From an uncultured Polycyclovorans sp. (GTDB lineage: Bacteria > Pseudomonadota > Gammaproteobacteria > Nevskiales > Nevskiaceae): a stretch of DNA of 64,000 bases. Under the pieces are notes generated by a model. The model had not been told where the DNA came from. It made no database searches and was given only the letters and a program-made list of their open reading frames with translations. A program made the translations under genes and the position numbers. Below are positions 44,528-52,840 of the stretch, one piece after another (the first letter of the stretch is position 1; every line of letters starts with the position of its first letter). The DNA is taken from contig CAKZHZ010000070.1 in NCBI GenBank assembly GCA_936928855.1, positions 23,194-87,193 on the forward strand, read 5' to 3'.

Positions 44528-46828
44528 ATGACCCGCTACCTCTCCTGGTTGCACCGGGCGCCCTGGCTGTGGGCACTGATCTGCATCGCCATCACGCTGG
44601 CGGCGATGACGGGCTTGGGCGGGCTGGGGTTCTCCACGGACTATCAGGAGTACTTCAGTGACGAGAACCCCGAGCTGCAGGCGCAGCGTGAGCTGGACCG
44701 CCAGTTCGGCAGTCGCGACACCCTGGTGCTGGCGGTGGCAGCACCCGAGGGGCAGTTGTTCACCCGGGCGCACCTGGAGGCGCTGCGCGGGCTGACCGAA
44801 GCGGTGAAGAACCTGCCCTACGCCAATGGCGCGGCCAGCATCACCAATTTCTACACGCCCCGGGCGGATGAGGATTTCATCCGCTCCGAACCGCTGATTC
44901 CGGAAGGGGATCTGGGCGGCCTGGATCTGGCCGCACTGCAGGGGGAGGCCCTCAATGAGCCGCGCATTCTGCACGGGCTTATCGGCGCCTCGGGGGATGT
45001 CACCGGCGTGGTGGGCTACTTCCAGCTGCCGCACCGCGACCCTGGACGGGAGATTGCCGAGGTCAATCACGCCACGCGGGCGCTGGCAGCGCAGTTCGAG
45101 GCGGACAACCCTGCGCTGAAGACCTACATGATCGGCTCGTTGCCGTTCAATCAGGCGATGGCGGATGCGGCGGTGTATGACCAGTTCCACCTGTTTCCGG
45201 TGGCCTTCGGCGCCATGGTGCTGCTGTTGTGGCTGTCGCTGCGCGGGCCCAATCCCACGCTGATCACGATGGCGGTGGTGGGCATGGCCACGCTGACGGC
45301 ACTGGGGCTGGGCGGGCATCTGGGCATGCGGTTGACCACGGCATCGATGGCGGCACCGCTGATCATCCTCACGCTGTCGATCTCGGACTGCGTGCATGTG
45401 CTGACCACCTACTTCAAGACCCGCCAGCAGGGTGCGGATGCCGTGGCGGCGGTGCAGAACGCGCTGCGGGTCAACGCCCTGGGGGTGTTCCTCACTACGC
45501 TGACGACGGTGATCGGCTTTCTCAGCTTCAACACCAACGACTCACCACCGTTCCGCGACCTGGGCAACCTGGTGGCGATTGGCGTGGTGGCGGCCTGGGT
45601 GTACGCGATGGTGTTTCTGCCCTGCTGGCTGCTCATCACCCGCCCGGCGGGACGCACGCTGCGCACGCTGGACCTCAGCCGCTTCGCGGAGTGGGTGATC
45701 CGCCATCAGCGGCCCTTGCGCTGGGGCGGCATGGCGGTGGTGATCGGCTTGGTGTCCGCGATTCCGCTCAATCACTTCGGCGATGACTATGTGCGCTTCT
45801 TCGGCAAGGAGCTGCGCTTCCGACAGGACACGGAGTTCGTGTCGCAGCATCTGATGGGTGTCCAGTACCTGGAATACGGGGTGCCGGCACCGGCCGGTCC
45901 GGGCGGGGTCAACGAGCCGGACTACCTGCAGCATCTGGAGGCGTTTTCCGAGTGGTTGCGGGAACAGCCGGGGGTGCGCAAGGTCTCCAACCTCAACGAT
46001 CTGATGAAGCGGCTGAATCAGGTCATGCATGGCGACGACCCGGACTGGTACCGCCTGCCCGAATCACGCGAGCTGGCGGCGCAGTACCTGCTGCTGTTCG
46101 AGATTTCGCTGCCGGCGGGTGAGGATGTGTCGTCGCTGGTGAATCACGACAAGTCGATGACGCGGCTGACGCTGGGTCTCAACAACATGACCAACGACGA
46201 GATCCGCGCGCTGGACCTGCGGGCGCAGCAGTGGATGGATGATCACTGGCCGCCGGGCATGCATGCGGTGGGCACCGGGGTGCCAGTGCTGTTCGCGCGT
46301 ATTGCGCGGCGCAATTTCGAGAGCATGGTGTCGGGCAACCTGGTGACCTTCGCATTGGTGTCGGCCATCTTCATTCTCGCGTTCCGCTCCTGGCGGGTGG
46401 GCGGCATCAGCCTCATTCCCAACTTTGCGCCGATGCTGGCGGGCTTTGGCCTGTGGGGGCTGCTGGTGGGACAGGTGGGTATGAGCCTGTCGGTGGTGGT
46501 GAGCCTCACGCTCGGCATCGTGGTGGACGACACCATCCATTTTCTCGCCCGCTACAACCAGGGCCGCCAGCAGGGCATGACACCCCCCGATGCGGTGCGC
46601 CACGCCTACCGCGATGTCGGTGCCGCGCTGTGGATCACCACGGTGGCGCTCACCGCCGGCTTCGGCTGTCTGTCGCTCTCCAGTTTTCTGCTGACCGCCC
46701 ACCTCGGCATGCTCGCGACCATCGTGATCGTGATGGCCCTGGTGGCCGACTTCCTTCTGTTACCGGCTCTCTTGCTATGGTTCGATCGAGATCGCTCCTC
46801 GCCTTCTGCCTCGCCCTTGCCCCGCTGA
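44528..46828 (+). CDS. RND/MMPL-family exporter
   Basis: A 766-residue polytopic transporter with two repeats of one helix, a large periplasmic loop and five helices, as in MMPL/HpnN-type lipid exporters. The SSD-like second halves contain ILTLSISDCVHVLTTYF near residue 290 and VSLTLGIVVDDTIHFLARY near 665. Acidic residues in membrane helices (SDC, DDT) are expected for proton coupling. The start is uncertain: ATG 44528 begins a natural N-terminus (MTRYLSWLHRAPWLW), but ATG 44489 is possible. It overlaps the next outer-membrane gene by 52 nt. Its cargo is unknown. Confidence 0.87.
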   Translation: MTRYLSWLHRAPWLWALICIAITLAAMTGLGGLGFSTDYQEYFSDENPELQAQRELDRQFGSRDTLVLAVAAPEGQLFTRAHLEALRGLTEAVKNLPYANGAASITNFYTPRADEDFIRSEPLIPEGDLGGLDLAALQGEALNEPRILHGLIGASGDVTGVVGYFQLPHRDPGREIAEVNHATRALAAQFEADNPALKTYMIGSLPFNQAMADAAVYDQFHLFPVAFGAMVLLLWLSLRGPNPTLITMAVVGMATLTALGLGGHLGMRLTTASMAAPLIILTLSISDCVHVLTTYFKTRQQGADAVAAVQNALRVNALGVFLTTLTTVIGFLSFNTNDSPPFRDLGNLVAIGVVAAWVYAMVFLPCWLLITRPAGRTLRTLDLSRFAEWVIRHQRPLRWGGMAVVIGLVSAIPLNHFGDDYVRFFGKELRFRQDTEFVSQHLMGVQYLEYGVPAPAGPGGVNEPDYLQHLEAFSEWLREQPGVRKVSNLNDLMKRLNQVMHGDDPDWYRLPESRELAAQYLLLFEISLPAGEDVSSLVNHDKSMTRLTLGLNNMTNDEIRALDLRAQQWMDDHWPPGMHAVGTGVPVLFARIARRNFESMVSGNLVTFALVSAIFILAFRSWRVGGISLIPNFAPMLAGFGLWGLLVGQVGMSLSVVVSLTLGIVVDDTIHFLARYNQGRQQGMTPPDAVRHAYRDVGAALWITTVALTAGFGCLSLSSFLLTAHLGMLATIVIVMALVADFLLLPALLLWFDRDRSSPSASPLPR

Positions 46829-48132
46829 CCGCCACGGCCTGGGACGCCGACCTGCTGCTGGCGGCGGAGGCACGGCACTTCTATCACCAGGATGACGACG
46901 GCACGTCGTGGTCCCTGGCGGCGCAGCCGCGGCTGTTCCACGACTGGAACCGCCGCCGCGACCGCATCGAGGCCGAGTTCTTCTATCGCCACGACAGCCA
47001 GGATGATCGCCGCAGCCATGGCGATGTGCGCAGCCTGTACTACCAGCACATCGCCCGCGACTGGGAGGCCAGCGTGGGGCTGCGGCGGGTGTACTGGGGC
47101 GTGACGGAATCGCGCCATCTGGTGGACATCATCAACCAGTCCGACCTGGTGGAGGACCTCGACGCCGAGCAGAAACTGGGCCAGCCGATGCTGACGCTGA
47201 CCCTGATCCGCGACATCGGCAACTTCGACTTTTTCATCATGCCCTACCAGCGGGCACGCACCTTCCCCGGCCCCGATGGCCACCCGCGCATTCCCCTCCC
47301 GGTGGACACGGCGTCGGCACGTTATGAATCGGACGACGGGCAGGAGCATGTGGACTACGCCATCCGCTGGCGCACCCGCAGCGGCGGCCTGGATTTCAAT
47401 CTGCACGTGTTCGACGGCACCGCCCGCGAGCCCGACATGCTGCCCTGCCTGGCCCAGGGCAGTGATTTCAACGACACGATGTACGGCCCCAATTGCGACC
47501 TGGAAGCCGCCATCGCCCCGCCCTCGCAACCGCTTCGTGACCGGGTGATCGACCTGCTGCAGATTCTTGGCCTCGCCCCCAGCGACACCGAGCTGGAGCA
47601 GGCCTACCTGGAAACGGTGATGCCCGAAGTGCTGGCCAATCTGGTGCTGGTGCCCGACTATGCCCGCCTGCGGCAGGTCGGCGTGGACGCCCAGTACATC
47701 CGAGGCGGCTGGGCCTGGAAACTGGAAGCGGTGCTGCGCGAACAGGGCGGCGATAACAGCGTTGCCGCCGTGGCCGGCTTTGAATACACCTTCTCCGACT
47801 TCGCCGGCCGCGGCTGGGATGTCGGTGGCCTGTTCGAGTACCTTTACGACGAGCAGGAAACCCTGCTCAGCGCCCGCTCGGACGACGACCTTTTCCTGGG
47901 CTTGCGCGTTGGCTTCAACGACGTCGCGTCGTCGCAGTTGCTGGCCGGCTTTTTCTTCGACCGCGACAGCGGCAAGGACCACCTGGTGCAGATCGAGGCC
48001 AGCCGCCGTATCGGCGCCAACTGGCGTGCGGCCCTCAAGGCACGGCACTTCGAACAGGTGCCCGGCGATTCACTGACCGGCTTCCTTGATGATGAAGACA
48101 TGGTGAGTTTGACGGTGGAACGGTATTTCTAG
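46777..48132 (+). CDS. Outer-membrane beta-barrel protein, unknown function
   Basis: A 451-residue exported protein with signal peptide MVRSRSLLAFCLALAPLTATA. The rest is alternating strands rich in Tyr, Phe and Asp, ending in DMVSLTVERYF with the aromatic residue typical of barrels. RVYWGVTESRHLVDIINQSD resembles the DUF1302-like porins found with RND genes. The ATG at 46777 lies inside the end of the RND gene and is the only one that gives a signal peptide; the longer frame upstream is a shadow. Its tight overlap implies co-expression with the exporter. Confidence 0.8.
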   Translation: MVRSRSLLAFCLALAPLTATAWDADLLLAAEARHFYHQDDDGTSWSLAAQPRLFHDWNRRRDRIEAEFFYRHDSQDDRRSHGDVRSLYYQHIARDWEASVGLRRVYWGVTESRHLVDIINQSDLVEDLDAEQKLGQPMLTLTLIRDIGNFDFFIMPYQRARTFPGPDGHPRIPLPVDTASARYESDDGQEHVDYAIRWRTRSGGLDFNLHVFDGTAREPDMLPCLAQGSDFNDTMYGPNCDLEAAIAPPSQPLRDRVIDLLQILGLAPSDTELEQAYLETVMPEVLANLVLVPDYARLRQVGVDAQYIRGGWAWKLEAVLREQGGDNSVAAVAGFEYTFSDFAGRGWDVGGLFEYLYDEQETLLSARSDDDLFLGLRVGFNDVASSQLLAGFFFDRDSGKDHLVQIEASRRIGANWRAALKARHFEQVPGDSLTGFLDDEDMVSLTVERYF

Positions 48133-48147
48133 GTGCCGATGACGTCC

Positions 48148-48446
48148 CGTCATGCCCGACTTGATCGGGCATCCAGGCCCCGACCGTCGTAGCTGGATCC
48201 CGGCTCAAGGCCGGGATGACGTTTCCTATCCATCTCTCGTCATGCCCGACTTGATCGGGCATCCACACCACCGATGCAGCTGGATCCTGGCTCAGGGTCG
48301 GGATGACGTTTCCTATCCATCTCTCGTCATGCCCGACTCGATCGGGCATCCACACCGCCACCGTTGCAGCTGGATTCCGGCTCAGGGCCGGGATGACGTT
48401 TCCTGAAGGCCTGCCGTCATGTCTGACTGGAACGGGCATCCACGAC
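48148..48446. repeat. REP-like repeat cluster 4, overlapping the end of the MFS gene
   Basis: Three full units (48148-48221, about 48238-48308, 48325-48398) and a degenerate half unit from 48415. The last half unit overlaps the 3' end of the MFS gene and forms its last codons and stop. It lies between convergent genes. Confidence 0.85.
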
Positions 48447-49595
48447 CGGCGTCGGGCCACCGCGATGCCGCATCACGAAGGCGACGACCGACAGCACGGC
48501 CAGCAACAGCGCGGCACCTTCGAACGCCAGCGCGGGGCCGCCGATCTCGATCAGCGGTTGCACCACGATGGGGGACAGGAACTGGCCGACGAACACCGCC
48601 GCCGTCAGCCCCCCAATGAGCTGCCCCCGCCGGTCGGGGGGGGTGAAACTGCTCAGCCAGGTGGTCGCGTTGGGAACCGTCATCCCCAAACCCAGACCCG
48701 AGATGGCCAGGCCGACCAGTACCTGCGAGTAACTGCCGGCCAGGCCGACGATGGCGTAACCCATGGCCATCAGAGCGTAGATGACCGAAACGATTGCCAC
48801 CGGCGGCAGTCGCTCCCGCACCCGCGGAAACAGCAGGCCGGAGATGCCGCCGCACACGTTGCCGACCGCGATGGCGAGGCCGGTGGCGGTGCTGCTGCTG
48901 CCGGTCAGGTTCACCAGGTGATAGGGCAACTGCACCGGGATGATGTAGAAGATGAGCATGCCCATCAGCGCGGCGGCGTAGATCACCGAGATTCGGATCC
49001 GCGGCACTTCGGAGGCAACGGCGGTCTGCAACTCACCCTGCCGGGGGGGCTCCTCCAGTCGCAGGATGGAAGGCAGCAACAGCACCGGCACCAGATACAC
49101 CAGAAACGAGGCGCGCCAGTGCAGGTCGGCGGCCATGCCGCCCGCCAGCAGGAAGAACACGCCGCCCAGGCTCATGAAGGCGCCCTGGCGGCCCAGCACA
49201 CGCGCCCGCTCATTGCCGTCGAAGTAGTCCGAGATCAGTGTGGTGACCGCGGTCATCAGCCCACCGACGGCCACGCCCAGCAGGGCACGCCCGATGAGGA
49301 TGCTTTCAAGACTGTTGAGAACGGCGCCGGAGGCGCCGGCAATCACGTACAACCACGCCGAGTACACCAATATCCGCACGCGCCCCACCCGGTCGACCAG
49401 ACGCCCCGCCAGCGGTGCGGCGAGCACGATGAACAGGGCGGGCAGGGTCAGCACAAGGCGGGTGAGGAGATCGGCATGCGGCGTATCGACAAACACCGTT
49501 TCGAGTGCCGGGAGTGCGGGCGACAGGGTGGCGCCCGCCATGACGGTGAGCGTGCTGGCGAGCAGCAGCGTCCATTGGCGGGAAAGTGCGGGCAT
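48417..49595 (-). CDS. MFS transporter, drug/solute exporter type
   Basis: A 392-residue major-facilitator protein with 12 predicted helices. The loop 2-3 motif GRLVDRVGRVRILVYS follows helix 2, and GRALLGVAVGGLMTAVTTLI is typical of helix 4. ATG at 49595 (MPALSRQWTLLLAS) is chosen because the upstream in-frame extension is not membrane-like. The last residues (VDARSSQT) and the stop fall in a REP half unit. The exported or imported substrate is unknown. Its nearest relatives are probably DHA1-type exporters. Confidence 0.85.
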   Translation of the reverse strand: MPALSRQWTLLLASTLTVMAGATLSPALPALETVFVDTPHADLLTRLVLTLPALFIVLAAPLAGRLVDRVGRVRILVYSAWLYVIAGASGAVLNSLESILIGRALLGVAVGGLMTAVTTLISDYFDGNERARVLGRQGAFMSLGGVFFLLAGGMAADLHWRASFLVYLVPVLLLPSILRLEEPPRQGELQTAVASEVPRIRISVIYAAALMGMLIFYIIPVQLPYHLVNLTGSSSTATGLAIAVGNVCGGISGLLFPRVRERLPPVAIVSVIYALMAMGYAIVGLAGSYSQVLVGLAISGLGLGMTVPNATTWLSSFTPPDRRGQLIGGLTAAVFVGQFLSPIVVQPLIEIGGPALAFEGAALLLAVLSVVAFVMRHRGGPTPVVDARSSQT

Positions 49596-49690
49596 GGGGC
49601 GGCACCATACCCCAGAAGGCCGTGATGGGTGATGGGTAACAGCAACGGCAACCGCTTCTGCTTCTACCAACCCCCCTCACGAGTCACAAG

Positions 49691-51019
49691 TCACGGCCCC
49701 GAAGGAGCCACCGGTGCCTCGGGAAACAGGGCGAAATGACTCACTGGCTCCGCCAGGCCCTTGACGGCAATGGGGGGGCGCGTCTGCAGGCCGTCCTCGC
49801 CCGCCAGCGCGACGGTGCGACGATCGATCAGGATTTCGCCGTTACGGGCCTCGCCACACAGTCGTGAGGCAAGGTTCACGGTGGCGCCCACGGCGGTGTA
49901 TTCCAGCCGGGAGGCGGAGCCAATGACACCGACGGTCACCACGCCGGTGGCCACGCCCACACCAATGCCCAACGGATGGTGTTCGGTACTCCAGCGGCGC
50001 GTCAGGGCGAGGCCGAGGTGTCGGATGCGACGGGCCATTTCCAGCGCACAACGCGCGTGATGTTCCACCGGAATGGGAGCGCCCACCAGAATGAGAATGC
50101 CGTCACCGGCAAAATCCTTGATGGTGCCGCCGAAACGGCCGACCACTTCGCCCACTTCGTCGTAGTACTCGCGCAGCACCCGCAGCACCTCGCTCGACTC
50201 ATGAGCGGCGGCGAAGGCGGTGAATCCGCGCAGGTCGCAACACACCACGCTGATTTCCAGCAGGTTCTCCTGCATGGCCTGCTTCATGCCCCGTTCCGAC
50301 ACCAGCTTGGCCACCTGCGGGGACAGGAATCGGCTCATGAACTGCCCCCGCTGCCCCTGCAGGACGTGGTAGTGGACCGCGCCGACCATCACCACCACTT
50401 CGCCCACTACGGTGCTGACGGCGGCCCAGTCGTGCGGCAGCACAAAGCCGATCATGAAGATGGGCACGGCCACGGCCATGGCGATCACGCGGATGCGCTC
50501 GGCGCGGTCCGGACGCCGGTTGAGCAACAGCAGGATGCTGGCGATGGCGGCCAACGCGGCAAACTGCATGGGCAGGGCAAACAGCCAGAAGCCCGGTCGC
50601 AGCAGGAAGCCGGCGCCACCAAAGGTTTCCAGCGCCTGGAGAAAGTCGGACACGCGCAGTTCGGGCAGCAGCAGCGACAACAGCAGGTAGAGCGCCACCG
50701 CCCCCTGCCCCACTCGAAGGCTGCGATCCCCCGCACGGGTGTTGACGCCGGGTGCCGCCGGCAAGGTCTGGCGCACCCGTAGCAGCCACTCCAGCAGGGC
50801 AGCCATGGCCACCGCCTCCGCCAAAGCCGACCACCGCGACCAGCGCACCATGGCGATCTGGCTACCGGCTTCCGAGATGCCGATCTGGAACAGGATGGCG
50901 GCACCCAAAGCCCCCAGCGACACCGCGAGCGCCTGACTGGTCGCGGCCCGACGGTCGGCCGACCAGAAAGCGAAGGCCATGCCGAGCGCCATCATTGCCA
51001 CCAGAAAATGTTGGGTCAC
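49691..51019 (-). CDS. Membrane-bound class III adenylate/guanylate cyclase
   Basis: A 442-residue protein with about six N-terminal membrane helices (to about residue 195), a short linker and a C-terminal class III cyclase domain. The catalytic core shows VVCCDLRGFTAFA, FAGDGILILVGAPI and VGVIGSASRLEYTAVGATVNLASRLCG. Metal-binding Asp residues are in CCDLR and AGDG. The GTG at 51019 is the farthest start and gives a full first helix; ATGs eight codons later are alternatives. It probably makes cAMP. A sensor role for the membrane part is inferred. Confidence 0.88.
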   Translation of the reverse strand: MTQHFLVAMMALGMAFAFWSADRRAATSQALAVSLGALGAAILFQIGISEAGSQIAMVRWSRWSALAEAVAMAALLEWLLRVRQTLPAAPGVNTRAGDRSLRVGQGAVALYLLLSLLLPELRVSDFLQALETFGGAGFLLRPGFWLFALPMQFAALAAIASILLLLNRRPDRAERIRVIAMAVAVPIFMIGFVLPHDWAAVSTVVGEVVVMVGAVHYHVLQGQRGQFMSRFLSPQVAKLVSERGMKQAMQENLLEISVVCCDLRGFTAFAAAHESSEVLRVLREYYDEVGEVVGRFGGTIKDFAGDGILILVGAPIPVEHHARCALEMARRIRHLGLALTRRWSTEHHPLGIGVGVATGVVTVGVIGSASRLEYTAVGATVNLASRLCGEARNGEILIDRRTVALAGEDGLQTRPPIAVKGLAEPVSHFALFPEAPVAPSGP

Positions 51020-51120
51020 CGCAGCTTGGTCCCCGGACTGTGTTCACCAGAATACCGCAGGGCGGCATCGGCCGGAGCACGACGGCAGGCTTTGCGAGGC
51101 GCGCCTCAGATTAATACTTC

Positions 51121-51140
51121 TATTCCAGCCACTTGGAATA
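51121..51140. promoter_or_regulatory. 7-bp perfect inverted repeat before the AbiEi-like gene
   Basis: TATTCCA and TGGAATA flank a 6-nt spacer in AT-rich DNA between the cyclase and AbiEi-like genes. It lies about 33 bp upstream of the -35-like box. AbiEi antitoxins are known to bind inverted repeats at their own promoter, so this is a candidate operator. Confidence 0.45.
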
Positions 51141-51172
51141 CAAGCCTAAAGTAGGACATTAGTTAAAAAGTC

Positions 51173-51201
51173 TTGCATTCCGTGAACCATTGTCCTTAAA
51201 T
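51173..51201 (+). promoter_or_regulatory. Sigma-70-like promoter of the AbiEi-like gene
   Basis: TTGCAT and TTAAAT are separated by 17 bp in an AT-rich stretch, about 49 bp before the ATG at 51250. Each box matches four of six consensus bases. The spacing is ideal. Confidence 0.5.
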
Positions 51202-51249
51202 GATTACACCCCTTCGAGACCTGCGGGCCTTCATCCGGTCCGTCGCTGA

Positions 51250-51867
51250 ATGGACGAACTCAACAAATCCGAGCAGATCCTGCGGCTGGCCCAGTCGCTC
51301 GGCGTGTTGCGTCCCAAGGATCTCGTGCCGTTCGGCATCCAGGCGGAATATCTACGCCGTCTGTGTGACAAGGGGCTGATCAAGAAGGTGGGCAGGGGCT
51401 CCTATGTCCCGGCACAGGTGCGCATGAACGCCCGGCTGGCGCTGGCCGTGGTGGGACGCGCCGTCCCTAATGGCGTGATCTGCCTGCAGTCCGCGCTGGC
51501 GTTCCACGGTATCGGCGAGGCCGACCCCAACGTGGTGTACGTGGCCATCGAGCGCCGTGCCGCCCGGCCAAGGCTTGATCACCCGGAGGTGCGGGTGGCA
51601 CGTCTCGGCGGCGCCGCCTTCGAGGAAGGGGTGGAGCACCACGTGGTCGAGCACGTCGAGCTGGCGGTCTACGGGCTGGAGAAAACGCTGGCCGACCTGT
51701 TCAAGTTCCGCAACAAGATCGGCCCGCACATCGCGGTCGATGCGCTGCGCGCGGCGATCAACCAGCGTCGCGTGCAACTCGATACGCTGTGGTATTACGC
51801 CGCGCTGTGCCGGGTGGAACGCGTGATGCGCCCCTACGTGGATGCCCTGACGCTGGCACTGCACTGA
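51250..51867 (+). CDS. AbiEi-like antitoxin/transcriptional regulator, orphan
   Basis: A 205-residue protein of the type IV toxin-antitoxin AbiEi family. An N-terminal winged helix (SEQILRLAQSLGVLRPKDLV, then LRRLCDKGLIKKVGRGSYV) is followed by the antitoxin domain (QSALAFHGIGEADPNVVYVAI, then GLEKTLADLFKFRNKIG). No AbiEii nucleotidyltransferase toxin follows; the next gene is a phospholipase. It is preceded by an inverted repeat and a promoter-like sequence in AT-rich DNA unlike the neighbourhood, a possible sign of acquisition. It may be a stand-alone regulator. Confidence 0.8.
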   Translation: MDELNKSEQILRLAQSLGVLRPKDLVPFGIQAEYLRRLCDKGLIKKVGRGSYVPAQVRMNARLALAVVGRAVPNGVICLQSALAFHGIGEADPNVVYVAIERRAARPRLDHPEVRVARLGGAAFEEGVEHHVVEHVELAVYGLEKTLADLFKFRNKIGPHIAVDALRAAINQRRVQLDTLWYYAALCRVERVMRPYVDALTLALH

Positions 51868-51877
51868 CCGAAATCCC

Positions 51878-52840
51878 ATGGCCCCGATCCGTACCGTCAC
51901 CGTCCTGCTGTTCCTCGCCACCGGCATTGTGCGGGCCCAGGACGCCCCGTCCCCCTCCCCGCAGCCGCCCGGCCCGCAGTCGCTACTGGCCGATCCGCCG
52001 GCGGCCAACCCGGCCCCGCGTGCGGTGCACCCCGATGCCGGCGCCGACATGAGCGACCGTGAGGCACGCGAAACCGTCAATGACGAGGGGCTGTTCAGCT
52101 TTCGCCGCCAGTCCACCGACAGTTACTCCATCATCTCGGTGGCGCGCGGGCTGTCCACGCACAAGCCGCTGTACCTGCTGCCGGTGGCATACAGCCCGAA
52201 CGTGCGGGGTCTGGATACCGAGGTGATCTTCCAGATCAGCGCCAAGCAGAAACTGTTCGCGTCGCCCTGGTACTTCGGCTACACCCAGAAATCGTTCTGG
52301 CAGGTCTACGACGAGGACCGCTCGCGGCCCTTCCGGGAAACCAATTACAACCCGGAACTGTTCTACCGCTGGACCCCGGACCCCGAGCGCTGGCATCACT
52401 GGGGCGCGGATTTCGGCATCGAGCACGAGTCCAACGGGCAGGATGTGCCGATGTCCCGCAGCTGGAACCGCATCTACATCGCACCTTTTCAGGCCAAGGG
52501 CCAGACGCTGCGCTACCTCAAGTTCTGGTACCGCCTGCCGGAAGATCGCAAGAAAACACCCGACGACCCCAAGGGCGATGACAACCCGCTGATTCATCGC
52601 TACATGGGGTATGGCGAGGCCCATGTGCAGCGCCAACTGGACAACGGTGGGCTGGCGCACCTGATGCTGCGTGGCAATCCGTCGACCGGCAAGGGCGCGA
52701 TCACACTGGACTACACCTGGCCGTCATCCGACGGCTACGTGTTCTACATGATCCATCTGTTCCACGGCTACGGCGAGAGCCTGATCGACTATGACCGGTC
52801 GATCACCCGGCTTGGCCTGGGGTTCGCGCTGGCTAGGTAG
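51878..52840 (+). CDS. pldA: Outer-membrane phospholipase A
   Basis: A 320-residue PldA-type enzyme that removes acyl chains from phospholipids at the outer membrane. The signal peptide (LLFLATGIVRAQ) is followed by a proline-rich linker. The catalytic region reads FGIEHESNGQDVPMSRSWNRIY, with the His-x-Ser motif and downstream Asn expected of the family. The final strands include GYGESLIDYDRSITRLGLGFALAR. It lies 10 nt after the AbiEi-like gene. Its stop overlaps the convergent pmbA end by 8 nt. Activity would depend on calcium and dimerisation. Confidence 0.9.
   Translation: MAPIRTVTVLLFLATGIVRAQDAPSPSPQPPGPQSLLADPPAANPAPRAVHPDAGADMSDREARETVNDEGLFSFRRQSTDSYSIISVARGLSTHKPLYLLPVAYSPNVRGLDTEVIFQISAKQKLFASPWYFGYTQKSFWQVYDEDRSRPFRETNYNPELFYRWTPDPERWHHWGADFGIEHESNGQDVPMSRSWNRIYIAPFQAKGQTLRYLKFWYRLPEDRKKTPDDPKGDDNPLIHRYMGYGEAHVQRQLDNGGLAHLMLRGNPSTGKGAITLDYTWPSSDGYVFYMIHLFHGYGESLIDYDRSITRLGLGFALAR

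Noticed and set aside
44013..44531. A repetitive protein coding region on either strand across the REP cluster
   Set aside because: The frames only read the repeat (patterns such as DLIGHP and WIPAQGRDD) and the same pattern appears at other REP clusters. No ribosome-binding site or domain.
46453..46776. An N-terminal extension of the outer-membrane protein
   Set aside because: It is an off-frame reading of the RND gene. The signal peptide begins at 46777.
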